This document shows, piece after piece, positions 1 through 8,014 of a stretch of DNA of 64,000 nt. The stretch lies in assembly GCF_048007035.1 (NCBI RefSeq), contig NZ_CP180355.1:2356001-2420000 (forward strand). The letters run 5' to 3'. The translations under genes were made by a program, and so were the position numbers. Under the pieces are notes generated by a model. The model was not told the DNA's origin and did no database searches. It saw only the letters and a list, made by a program, of their open reading frames with translations. The DNA comes from Imperialibacter sp963977595 (GTDB lineage: Bacteria; Bacteroidota; Bacteroidia; Cytophagales; Cyclobacteriaceae). The first letter of the stretch is position 1; each line of letters opens with the position of its first letter.

Positions 1-1030
1 CCAAAAGAGTATAGGCACCTTCATCAGGTGCCGAAAAGGAGGGAATGTTAAGAGTAGTGGCTGTTTCGCCACCAACATTAACAGCATTTTTTTGCCACTG
101 ATAGGTTACGCCTGTACCAGCAACTGCAGGAAAAGAGAGTGTCAGCGGCTCCCCGGTTCTCAACACCAACTCTGTCGGGTTAAGTGTCCCGAATGCCTTT
201 TGAGGGGCATACGTGAAACTTGCTATGGAAGTATGAGGCTCAAGTTCGAGGAATTGGAATTTGTTGTCGCTAACATCTAGAGTAGCGAGTGAAACTATAC
301 CTGACAAATCGGGTAAGTTTGTGAGTGAATTGCCTTGCAGATAGAGAGCGGTGAGTGAAGTAAGGTTAACCAACGACGTCGGCACATCTCCCGAAAACTG
401 GTTATTATTGAGCCATAAAGTTCCTAAATTTACCAAATTCCCTATTTCAGTAGGGATCGTTCCCGAAAACTGGTTGGGTGCCAAATCCAAATACGTTAAA
501 TTGGTTAGGTTGCCAATTGAAGGCGGCAGTGATCCCGACAAAAAATTATTCCAAAGCTGCAAGTCCACCAAAGCTGTGAGGTTGCCAATTTCGGCTGGGA
601 GGGAACCCGTAAGCTGGTTTCCTCCAAGGTTTAGCGTGGTCAGGCTAGTCAAGTTTCCAATCTCAACAGGAATAAATCCAGTAAGGGCATTGTCTGAAAG
701 GTCAAGTACGGTAAGCGCCGTCAAATCACCAATAGAAGCTGGGATCGTTCCGGACATGAAGTTCGTCGGAAGGCTGACCTCAATCACATTCGCACCGCTG
801 GTAACAACACCGTTCCACGTGCTGGCGTCAGTTCCAATTGTCCAGTTGGCATTATTTCCCCAGTTTGCGCCATCTGTGGCATTGTAAAGATCAATAAGTG
901 CCGCAAGTTGCGTTGGATCCGTCTGGGCTCTCACCTCCGATGGCTTTCCAGCGAATAAAAAAAATAAAATGATGGCAAGTACCGCCGAAAAGGCATACTT
1001 CGTCTTGGGAGTGTTTGGTTTGGTCAGCAT
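1..1030 (-). CDS. Leucine-rich-repeat surface protein, 3' end beyond window
   Basis: Reading on the minus strand from an ATG at 1030-1028 gives an open frame of about 343 codons that runs off the left edge. It starts MLTKPNTPKTKYAF with a hydrophobic segment and an AQ-type signal cleavage region (about residues 14-36). An LRR entry motif (LIDLYNATDGANWGNNANW) follows, then about six 24-residue LRRs of the plant-like type (IPxxIGNLTxLxxLxLxxN). The LRR end-cap is LELEPHTSIASFTYAPQ, and an Ig-like domain begins after it (TYQWQKN near residue 310). The same LRR cap plus Ig-like arrangement precedes the T9SS sorting domain in the giant genes at 21.7-55.6 kb, so a similar C-terminus is likely outside the window. 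That last point is inference. It is divergent from the permease gene at 1268. Confidence 0.85.
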   Translation of the reverse strand, partial: MLTKPNTPKTKYAFSAVLAIILFFLFAGKPSEVRAQTDPTQLAALIDLYNATDGANWGNNANWTIGTDASTWNGVVTSGANVIEVSLPTNFMSGTIPASIGDLTALTVLDLSDNALTGFIPVEIGNLTSLTTLNLGGNQLTGSLPAEIGNLTALVDLQLWNNFLSGSLPPSIGNLTNLTYLDLAPNQFSGTIPTEIGNLVNLGTLWLNNNQFSGDVPTSLVNLTSLTALYLQGNSLTNLPDLSGIVSLATLDVSDNKFQFLELEPHTSIASFTYAPQKAFGTLNPTELVLRTGEPLTLSFPAVAGTGVTYQWQKNAVNVGGETATTLNIPSFSAPDEGAYTLL

Positions 1031-1169
1031 AATACTCAGGCTAGCGCTAATACAATTTAAAACATGTAACAATATAAACTATTTGTCAAAAAAGTCATTA
1101 AACTTTGACCAGGAGGCAAATTGTGTACACAGTCGAACAGCTAATTGACTCATAAGCGTACAATTAAAC

Positions 1170-1189
1170 AATACTCCTAATTGAGTATT
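1170..1189. promoter_or_regulatory. Inverted repeat in divergent promoter region
   Basis: AATACTC (1170-1176), a 6-nt loop, then GAGTATT (1183-1189) form a perfect 7-bp dyad in the 237-bp gap between the divergent LRR gene (start 1030) and permease gene (start 1268). A T-run follows on the plus strand, so it resembles an intrinsic terminator, but no plus-strand gene ends upstream of it. An operator is the more sensible reading. A weaker dyad, GTCAAA/TTTGAC, lies at 1085-1109. No convincing -33/-7 promoter was found in the gap. Confidence 0.3.
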
Positions 1190-1267
1190 TTTATAAAGTG
1201 CTGTTAATCAACAAGATGAGCAAACAGGTACGTAACTTGTTGTTGGTTTTATATAAATTTTCTCTTT

Positions 1268-3661
1268 ATGCTAAGAAGTTATATAGTTGTAGCCATCAGA
1301 AATTTGCGCCGCCAGGGCTTTTATAGCTTCATCAATATTTTTGGTTTAACAGCCGGCGTGCTTTCCAGTCTGTTTCTTTTGCTCTACATAAAGGATGAAC
1401 TGAGCTTTGATGCTTTCCACAAAAACGCCGATCAAATATACCGTGTGGGCATGCACGCCTCCATTCAGGATACGAAGGTGGACATCTGCCAGGCCATGTC
1501 GCCGATTGGACCTACGATGAAGGCCGATTTTCCAGAAGTCGAAAATTTTGTTCGGATCAACTACCCTGGCAGGGAGCTGGTGACAAAAGATGACCAGCAA
1601 TTCTACGAGGAAAAGTTCTACTTCGCTGATTCTTCCTTCTTTAACATTTTTAGTTTTCAACTGCTTAAGGGTGATCCAAAAAAGGCACTTGTTGAGCCTA
1701 ATTCCATTGTGCTGACCGAAAGCGTAGCAAAAAAGTATTTTGGAGACGACGAGCCCATAGGCAAAGTGATCAAAACAGGGTCTGAAGAGTGGCAACGAAT
1801 TGTCACGGGGGTGATGAAAGATGCCCCAGCCAACTCCCACTTTCAACCCAGAGCACTTGTTTCCTACAGCACCTTACCCGTTCAGGGCCCCTCTGCATGG
1901 GGCAATATCAACGATTGGGTATATCTTCAGCTTGCTCCGGGCACTGATCCAAAAGTGCTGGAAGGCCGCTCCCCGGCGTTTATGGAAAAGTACACAGGCG
2001 AGCTCTTCCGCCAGTTCAATGCAAAGGCCGACTTTTACCTTGAGCCACTCACCAGCATTCACCTTTATTCGAAAAATGAAGGGCAAATTGAGCCAGCCGG
2101 AGACATTACCTATATCTATGTTTTCTCTATCGTAGCAATTTTCATACTGCTTATTGCCTCCATTAACTATATGAACCTGGCCACTGCACGGGGCACCATG
2201 CGGGCCAAGGAAGTGGGCATCAGAAAAGTGCTTGGCTCTTATCGCAAGCAACTCATGATCCAGTTTACTGTAGAAGCCATAGTGGTAACTCTTCTTTCTG
2301 TCGTGTTAAGCGTGGTTTTAGCATTCTTCCTTCTTCCCTATTTTAATGATCTTGCTGACAAGACAATCACCCGAGATTTCTACAAGGATCCCTTCATTTT
2401 GCTTGCTTTGAGTGGGGTTTTGGTGTTTTTAGGTTTGGTGTCGGGAAGCTACCCGGCTTTCTACTTGTCCAGGTTCCAGTCGGCGCAGGTACTAAAGGGC
2501 AGGGCCTCCTCCAAATCGGGTAATCCGGCACTCAGGAAAGCCCTGGTCGTTTTCCAGTTTTCCATTTCGATCATCATGGTGATATGCACCTGGGTGGTAT
2601 ACGACCAGCTCAACTTTATGAAAGAAAAGAACCTTGGTTTCAACAAAGACCAGGTCATCCGTATTCCGCTGGAAGGGCAAGAAGCACGCAAAAAACTCGA
2701 TGTGCTAAAACAGGCGCTTTTGACCAACCCAGACATTTACAGTGTGGGGTCCGGATGGGCTACTCCTGGTGGCGACTTCAACCTGAACGGCATATTTGTG
2801 GAAATGGAACAGGGAGGTTTTACGGAAAAGGGGTTTATGAGCTGTCAGGTGGATGCTGGCTACCTCCCAACGCTTGAAATAGAGGTGGTAGAGGGGCGCA
2901 ATTTTTCCGAAGGTACAAAGAGCGATACTTCCAACGCCGTGATAGTGAACCAGGAGCTGGCCCGGGAAATGGGCTGGACGGAGCCTATCGGCAAGCGGTT
3001 CAAGGTAATGACTGGTGACGGCCTGCAAACCCGGGAAGTAAAAGTGGTAGGCGTTATTAAGAACTTTCACCAGAGAGCCCTTCAGGAGCCTATCATGCCC
3101 ATGATTATTCACAACAGCATCCAAAACGGTATTTTGCTGGTGAGGATCAACACGGCCAACACTGGCGATGTGTTAAGCTTTATCGACAAAACATGGAAAG
3201 ATATTATTACCAACAGACCTCTGCAGTATTCCTTTCTTGAGCAGGATTTCTACGAGAAATACCAGGCGGATGAGTCGAAAGGTCAGGTTTTTGCCACGTT
3301 CTCCATTTTTACCATTGTTATTGCCTGCATGGGTCTGTTTGGCCTTGCGTCGTACACGGCAGAGCAAAGGAAAAAGGAAATAGGACTGAGAAAAGTGATC
3401 GGCGCCTCGGTTTCGAGCATCATGCTCTTGATTTCGAAGGACTTTTTGAAGCTCGTTGGCGTCTCAATTTTGATCGCCTTCCCTATCGCCTACTATGCCA
3501 TGAGCAATTGGCTGCAGGAGTTTGAATTCAGGATCAGCCCCAGCCCAATCACTTTTATTTCCTCGGCTGGCCTCATCCTGATAGTCACGCTACTTACTGT
3601 GGGTTATCATAGCTTGATTGCAGCTACAGGGAATCCTGTGGCCTCTTTGAAAGACCAGTGA
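1268..3661 (+). CDS. ABC transporter permease, FtsX/MacB family
   Basis: A 797-residue inner-membrane permease with duplicated MacB_PCD-FtsX architecture. The N-terminal transmembrane helix follows the family signature (RNLRRQGFYSFINIFGL, residues 11-27). A periplasmic domain (about 45-280) and a three-helix FtsX block (about 283-400) follow. A second N-terminal-type helix (about 425-450), a second periplasmic domain and the final FtsX block (about 680-785, with GLFGLASYTAEQRKKEIGLRK) complete the protein. Bacteroidota carry many paralogues of this layout, usually working with a separate LolD/MacB-like ATPase in efflux or lipoprotein handling. No ATPase gene is adjacent, so the substrate is unknown. 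It ends 6 bp before the convergent Uma2 gene. Confidence 0.9.
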   Translation: MLRSYIVVAIRNLRRQGFYSFINIFGLTAGVLSSLFLLLYIKDELSFDAFHKNADQIYRVGMHASIQDTKVDICQAMSPIGPTMKADFPEVENFVRINYPGRELVTKDDQQFYEEKFYFADSSFFNIFSFQLLKGDPKKALVEPNSIVLTESVAKKYFGDDEPIGKVIKTGSEEWQRIVTGVMKDAPANSHFQPRALVSYSTLPVQGPSAWGNINDWVYLQLAPGTDPKVLEGRSPAFMEKYTGELFRQFNAKADFYLEPLTSIHLYSKNEGQIEPAGDITYIYVFSIVAIFILLIASINYMNLATARGTMRAKEVGIRKVLGSYRKQLMIQFTVEAIVVTLLSVVLSVVLAFFLLPYFNDLADKTITRDFYKDPFILLALSGVLVFLGLVSGSYPAFYLSRFQSAQVLKGRASSKSGNPALRKALVVFQFSISIIMVICTWVVYDQLNFMKEKNLGFNKDQVIRIPLEGQEARKKLDVLKQALLTNPDIYSVGSGWATPGGDFNLNGIFVEMEQGGFTEKGFMSCQVDAGYLPTLEIEVVEGRNFSEGTKSDTSNAVIVNQELAREMGWTEPIGKRFKVMTGDGLQTREVKVVGVIKNFHQRALQEPIMPMIIHNSIQNGILLVRINTANTGDVLSFIDKTWKDIITNRPLQYSFLEQDFYEKYQADESKGQVFATFSIFTIVIACMGLFGLASYTAEQRKKEIGLRKVIGASVSSIMLLISKDFLKLVGVSILIAFPIAYYAMSNWLQEFEFRISPSPITFISSAGLILIVTLLTVGYHSLIAATGNPVASLKDQ

Positions 3662-3667
3662 GGTTCA

Positions 3668-4246
3668 TTAAAATATCTTTGTCAGATTCAGGCTGAAGCC
3701 TGGCAGCACCATTTCGCCATCAAGAGCCTTGTTGAATGGAGTTTCAATCATTCCTTCAGAGCGATAAATGTATGTCATCCTCTTTGCGGAGTCGATCAAC
3801 CAGCCAAGGCGACAACCATTGCTTTGATACTCTTCCATTTTCTTGTGTAGCTCGGAAAGCCGATCAGAAGGAGACATCAGTTCAATGATAAAATCGGGGC
3901 AAATTGGCGGAAACCTTTCTTGCTCTGCAAGTGAAAGTGCCTCCCATCTGGCTTTTGCAACCCATGATGCATCGGGGGATCGAATTGCTTCGTTTGGCAG
4001 CGTGAATCCGGTAGACGAGTCAAACGTATATCCAAGGTTGGTTTGCTCATTCCACGCATCAAGCCTCGCACCAATGCGCATTCCCTTATTACCAATTAAG
4101 CCCCCGCTTGGTGTAATAATGATAATTCTTTTATCAAAAGTTCGCTCAAACTTCAAGTCTCTGTTTTGCTGGCAAAACAGATAAAACTCCTCCTCAGTAA
4201 AGGAGTCAAGTACTTTATCCGGAAATTTGAGTTCGAAAGAGTCCAT
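3668..4246 (-). CDS. Uma2 family (DUF820) restriction-endonuclease-like protein
   Basis: 192 residues when started at MDSFELKFPD, which fits the usual Uma2 length of about 190. The frame stays open upstream to 4384, but that longer version would overlap the preceding SafE gene by 86 bp and adds no family-like sequence. The PD-(D/E)xK-type core is visible: PDASW (D92), then PDFIIELMSPSD (D118, E122), then a downstream lysine pair in LHKKMEEY (135-136) and the GWLID strand. Family members are common in cyanobacteria and Bacteroidota and their biological role is not settled. It lies 52 bp after the SafE gene at the tail of the cco operon, which may be simple adjacency. Confidence 0.85.
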   Translation of the reverse strand: MDSFELKFPDKVLDSFTEEEFYLFCQQNRDLKFERTFDKRIIIITPSGGLIGNKGMRIGARLDAWNEQTNLGYTFDSSTGFTLPNEAIRSPDASWVAKARWEALSLAEQERFPPICPDFIIELMSPSDRLSELHKKMEEYQSNGCRLGWLIDSAKRMTYIYRSEGMIETPFNKALDGEMVLPGFSLNLTKIF

Positions 4247-4298
4247 TTCTTGCCTTTTACTCAAAGATAGTAAATCTACAGATATGCTTGTAGAAGCA

Positions 4299-5003
4299 TC
4301 AGGGAGTCGTACAGATTGTAATGCCAGCAAAAGGACTGCTGCCAGGTGCCCCTGGGATATATTCAATGCGAAGGTTGAGCCCACGCCAAATGAGCAACAG
4401 GCCCAGACAGGCTATAAAAATGGGAGCCAGCCTTTTTATGTTCAGCCAGCTGAGGTGATTGGCAAACGTGCTGCCATAAGAAATGGCCAACAACATGGGC
4501 CAGGTGCCCAGACCAAAGAAGATCATGTATAGGCTACTTTGAAAATAGTCAGCCATGGAGAGTGAACCGGCTATGGCAATGTAGACCATGCCGCAAGGCA
4601 AAAGGCCGTTCAATCCGCCGAGCCAAAGTTGGCGAAACGGGCTATGGGAGGCCACAGCTCTACCCATCCATTTTCTTACACCGCCTGACAGCCATCCACT
4701 GGTTTTTGTACTAAGGTAGTGACTGTGAAACCGGGAAGAAATCAGGGGAAATATCACTGACGCAAGCAGCCCAACGCCTAGCAGGAGAGAAAACCACTTT
4801 TGTAAACCTGCAAGCTGAGCGGCAAAGCCAAGACCACCCAGGATAAGGCCCAACGAAGCGTAGGTAAGTATTCTACCCGTGTGGTAGGTGATTTTTCCAT
4901 AGCCGCTACCTCCTTTGTGAAGGGCAAAAACAAGCGGGCCACACATGCCTGCACAGTGTAGGCTGCCAAATAGTCCAAGCACAAAAGCTGACCAGAGCGG
5001 CAT
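4299..5003 (-). CDS. SafE/TauE-like (UreH domain) membrane protein of the cco operon
   Basis: A 234-residue polytopic membrane protein with about six predicted helices. The first helix carries the CxxxC signature of the family (GSLHCAGMCGPL, C17 and C21), and a matching small-residue helix occurs in the second half (GGLNGLLPCGMVYIAIAG). Proteins of this type follow ccoGH in many Bacteroidota and are thought to act in metal handling, probably copper, or in cytochrome oxidase maturation. That role is inferred from position and family, not shown here. The gene starts 1 bp after the ccoH stop codon, so it is almost certainly co-transcribed with ccoNOQPGH. Confidence 0.85.
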   Translation of the reverse strand: MPLWSAFVLGLFGSLHCAGMCGPLVFALHKGGSGYGKITYHTGRILTYASLGLILGGLGFAAQLAGLQKWFSLLLGVGLLASVIFPLISSRFHSHYLSTKTSGWLSGGVRKWMGRAVASHSPFRQLWLGGLNGLLPCGMVYIAIAGSLSMADYFQSSLYMIFFGLGTWPMLLAISYGSTFANHLSWLNIKRLAPIFIACLGLLLIWRGLNLRIEYIPGAPGSSPFAGITICTTP

Positions 5004-5004
5004 A

Positions 5005-5439
5005 TCAGATTACTATGGTTTTTTCTTCAAAGAAAGTCTGCCCCCCCTGCTGCCAGGAAATTTTCATTTTCCAAAGTCCCTTCTTTAGCTGAGAAGTGTC
5101 CATTTGAAAACTTCCTGTATCGTCCAGCTTCAGCAAAAACTTCTTATCGAGTTTGGCATCAGATGGACGAAACATAACGACTTCGCCAGTCAACGCAGCT
5201 CCTTGTTCGCCGAACGAAAGCTCCAGACGGTTCTTCCCCGGAATTCGGTTTACCTCAACTTTAGCTGATGATTCCTGCGCATTAGAAATATCGTCGATCC
5301 TTGTTTGGTATTTGATTTCCTGCTGGTAGTAGTCTGCTGAAACCAGCGACAAATCCTGCCGCACACAAACCACCACAAGGCTGATAATAAGTCCGGCAAA
5401 TAGCACAAAGGCTACTGTAATCCAGCTCCCGAAGTTCAT
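5005..5439 (-). CDS. ccoH: FixH/CcoH family cbb3 oxidase assembly protein
   Basis: 144 residues with one N-terminal membrane anchor (about 5-27, WITVAFVLFAGLIISLVVV) followed by a periplasmic FixH-type beta domain. The typical YYQQEIKYQTRID segment after the anchor and the C-terminal LKKGLWKMKISWQQGG segment match the family. FixH/CcoH helps assemble and stabilise cbb3 oxidase, probably during copper insertion. The start codon overlaps the ccoG stop by 4 bp (ATGA), indicating translational coupling. Confidence 0.9.
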   Translation of the reverse strand: MNFGSWITVAFVLFAGLIISLVVVCVRQDLSLVSADYYQQEIKYQTRIDDISNAQESSAKVEVNRIPGKNRLELSFGEQGAALTGEVVMFRPSDAKLDKKFLLKLDDTGSFQMDTSQLKKGLWKMKISWQQGGQTFFEEKTIVI

Positions 5440-6866
5440 GGTTTTTTCTGTTTAAAGGGTCCAAGAAAGTTCGTCTTTATTTCGTCAAGCAACTCCCCAT
5501 CTCTATAAAGCTGCACCACCAATTTATTGCTGGTTTCGGTCACGTTCTCTCGTGGCAGGTCAATAAAGTAAACGGACTCCAGGTTGCTGGCTGCCGGTAT
5601 CACCAGGCCTTCGCCCCCCACCCGGTCAATCGTGCCTCCGTTGGCGTCTTTCAGCTTCACTTCTATGTGAATATCCTCATAGGTTTTGTTCACAAACTGA
5701 ATATTGTAAAGATTGGAGATCATTCCGTTTTCCTTCTCCTGATACAGCATTCCCGGAACACGCAGCATGGTAGCTTCCACGTCTGTTCGGGTGGTAAGCA
5801 GAAAGGCCAATAGCCCCAAAATTCCCACAAGAACTGCTGTGTAGGCAGCTATCCTGGTGTTGAAGGAAAACTTCTTCCCCTCACTGACCATGCTGTGACT
5901 GTAGTAACCAATGAGGCCTGTTGGGCGATCAACCTTCGTCATTACCTCATCGCATGCGTCTATGCAGGCTGTGCAGTTGACGCACTCCAGCTGGGTGCCG
6001 TTTCTGATGTCGATTCCGGTTGGGCACACATGTACACAAAGCTTACAATCGATGCAATCACCCTTAGGTGGTTCGGCTTTTGCTCCAGCTACTTCTTTCT
6101 TTATTTTTCCTCTGGGTTCGCCCCGCAACCAGTTGTAGGCCACAACGATTGACTCTTTGTCGAGAAGCACACCCTGCAAACGGCCATAAGGACAAACAGC
6201 GATACAAGCCTGCTCTCTAAAATAGGCAAAAACCCAAAAGAAGATCCCTGTAAAAGCAATAAGCCCAATGAAACCCGCCATGTGTGCTGTGGGCGGCTGC
6301 GATACAATGGTAACCACCTCGTCAATCCCAATCAGATAGGCCATAAGGGTATGGGCGATAAGCGCCGAAATCCCCAAAAATATGGAAAGCTTGAGGCCCT
6401 TCTTCCAAATCTTCTCAAAATTCCATTCTTGTCTGGCCAGTTTACGCTGCTGATTAGCATCTCCCTCAATCCAGTACTCAATTTTGCGAAAGACCATCTC
6501 CATGAAGATAGTCTGAGGGCACATCCAGCCACACCAAATACGGCCGAATACTACGGTAAAAAGAATCACAAACACAAAGAAGGCGATCATGCCTATTCCG
6601 AAAATGATGAAATCCTGAGGCCAGAATACCGTGCCGAATAGAATAAACTTGCGCTCGAAAATATTAAAAAGGAACATTGGGTGCCCCTTCCAGGAAAGGA
6701 AGGGGGCACCAAATAATAAACCTAACAAAAGCACTGTTACTGCTATCCTGTAAGTGTGATACCTCCCTTTGGGCTTTTTGGGATTAATCCACACTCGCTT
6801 GCCCTGTTCGTCTACAGTGGCAATCGTGTCACGGTACAGTTCATCATATTCATATAAATCTTCCAT
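5436..6866 (-). CDS. ccoG: Cytochrome c oxidase accessory protein CcoG (FixG/RdxA), 2[4Fe-4S]
   Basis: 476 residues, the usual CcoG length. Several membrane helices occur in the first 240 residues (around 42-60, 87-108, 160-180, 195-215), with a single helix near 338-358 and a C-terminal Ig-like periplasmic domain. Cysteine motifs include CGWMCPQ in the membrane part, CIAVCPYG, and a ferredoxin-like pair CIDCKLCVHVCPTG and CVNCTACIDACD. CcoG is a membrane iron-sulphur protein linked to copper reduction during cbb3 assembly. The start lies 29 bp after ccoP, and the stop overlaps ccoH. Confidence 0.95.
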   Translation of the reverse strand: MEDLYEYDELYRDTIATVDEQGKRVWINPKKPKGRYHTYRIAVTVLLLGLLFGAPFLSWKGHPMFLFNIFERKFILFGTVFWPQDFIIFGIGMIAFFVFVILFTVVFGRIWCGWMCPQTIFMEMVFRKIEYWIEGDANQQRKLARQEWNFEKIWKKGLKLSIFLGISALIAHTLMAYLIGIDEVVTIVSQPPTAHMAGFIGLIAFTGIFFWVFAYFREQACIAVCPYGRLQGVLLDKESIVVAYNWLRGEPRGKIKKEVAGAKAEPPKGDCIDCKLCVHVCPTGIDIRNGTQLECVNCTACIDACDEVMTKVDRPTGLIGYYSHSMVSEGKKFSFNTRIAAYTAVLVGILGLLAFLLTTRTDVEATMLRVPGMLYQEKENGMISNLYNIQFVNKTYEDIHIEVKLKDANGGTIDRVGGEGLVIPAASNLESVYFIDLPRENVTETSNKLVVQLYRDGELLDEIKTNFLGPFKQKKP

Positions 6867-6895
6867 CGCTTTTTTGGGGTACTTACGTCTTGGCT

Positions 6896-7825
6896 CTAGT
6901 TTCCAGATTCCTGGCCTGCGGCTCCCGGCTCATAAGGATCTCCCTGGGGTTCTTTGGGGCTTGCGGGCGTGGTGCCCTGCATAGTCAGGATGTAACTCGC
7001 CACATCTCTGATGTCTGTTGGTTTCAAAGTAGCCTGCCAGGCGATCATACCCTTCTGCGGCACACCGTATTTGATGGTTTTGAATACATCGCCAATTGAT
7101 CCCCCATGAATCCAGTAAACATCGGTCAGGTTCGGCCCAACACCGCCGCCGCCGTCAGCAGCGTGGCACACGGCGCAACTCTTGTCGAAGATGTCTTTTC
7201 CATTGGCAAGTTCAGCTTCAACAGCCGTTGCTTCAACGCTGTTCTCATCCAGCTCGTTTACGGCAAGTAGCTTTCTGGCCTCAGCCTCCTCACTGGCCAC
7301 CGCTAATTCGTTTTGATATTCCTCCTCCTGAAGTGGAAGTGTATCGAAAACATGGTAGGCGAGCATATAAACCACTGCAAAAACTATAGACAAATAAAAC
7401 ATGTACTTCCACCAGGGTGGCAGGTGATTGTCGAGCTCTCTGATGCCATCGTAGTTATGATCGAGTAATACGGCGTCCTCTTTTTCCAGTGGCACTGCAT
7501 CTGTCATTGTTTGATTGAACCTTGCCCAGAAGCCGGGGCCCTCTTCATACGTTAAACCCTGGTCGGCTAACTCGCTCACTTTCTCTTTCCTTATCATCAC
7601 TTTGATAATGGTGAGCGTATAGAGCGCCACAATCAGTACAAGGACAGCCACAATGACCACAAGCGCCATGGCAGTGTAGAGCAACAATTCAGGGCTATCG
7701 GAGGTGGCTGATGAAGCACTTGCATCCTGGCCAAAGCCCACCGCAGGCATCAGCAATCCAAAAAGCGTTAACCACGTTTTCGGCTTTTTCTTTAGTAAGG
7801 CCAAAAGTCTATTTAAGTGTGTCAT
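6896..7825 (-). CDS. ccoP: cbb3-type cytochrome c oxidase subunit III (CcoP), single-haem form
   Basis: 309 residues. The N-terminus has a signal-like hydrophobic stretch ending near FGQ (about 17-33), a membrane helix at about 50-78 and a second helix at about 141-160. One cytochrome c domain follows with CAVCH (C217, C220, H221) and a likely axial methionine in GMIAW. Proteobacterial CcoP usually has two CxxCH motifs. Only one is present here and no second is seen in the frame. The subunit passes electrons from a soluble donor to CcoO. The start overlaps the ccoQ end by 17 bp. Confidence 0.93.
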   Translation of the reverse strand: MTHLNRLLALLKKKPKTWLTLFGLLMPAVGFGQDASASSATSDSPELLLYTAMALVVIVAVLVLIVALYTLTIIKVMIRKEKVSELADQGLTYEEGPGFWARFNQTMTDAVPLEKEDAVLLDHNYDGIRELDNHLPPWWKYMFYLSIVFAVVYMLAYHVFDTLPLQEEEYQNELAVASEEAEARKLLAVNELDENSVEATAVEAELANGKDIFDKSCAVCHAADGGGGVGPNLTDVYWIHGGSIGDVFKTIKYGVPQKGMIAWQATLKPTDIRDVASYILTMQGTTPASPKEPQGDPYEPGAAGQESGN

Positions 7826-8012
7826 GATTCAACTGGTTAGGTGTGGAACTTTGATCGCTATCCATAGGGAGGTGGCTCATTTCATCGATATAGTCTTTGT
7901 CTGCCAACCAGACCCAAAGCAATAGCCCGACAAAGAAGGCGAAAAAGATGGCCAGTGAAACAAGCGGCCAAATCTCTATGCCAGTGATTGATCTTAATAC
8001 TTCCTTATACAT
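7809..8012 (-). CDS. ccoQ: cbb3 oxidase small subunit CcoQ
   Basis: 67 residues with a single membrane helix (about 14-36, WPLVSLAIFFAFFVGLLLWVW) followed by a short charged tail (ADKDYIDEMSHLP), as in CcoQ/FixQ. It lies 2 bp after the ccoNO stop and overlaps the ccoP start. The sequence is too short for a confident family call on its own; position decides it. CcoQ stabilises the oxidase complex. Confidence 0.85.
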   Translation of the reverse strand: MYKEVLRSITGIEIWPLVSLAIFFAFFVGLLLWVWLADKDYIDEMSHLPMDSDQSSTPNQLNHDTLK

Positions 8013-8014
8013 GG

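Noticed and set aside
4247..4384. Longer N-terminus for the Uma2 protein
   Set aside because: It overlaps the SafE gene by 86 bp, and the shorter form has the normal family length.
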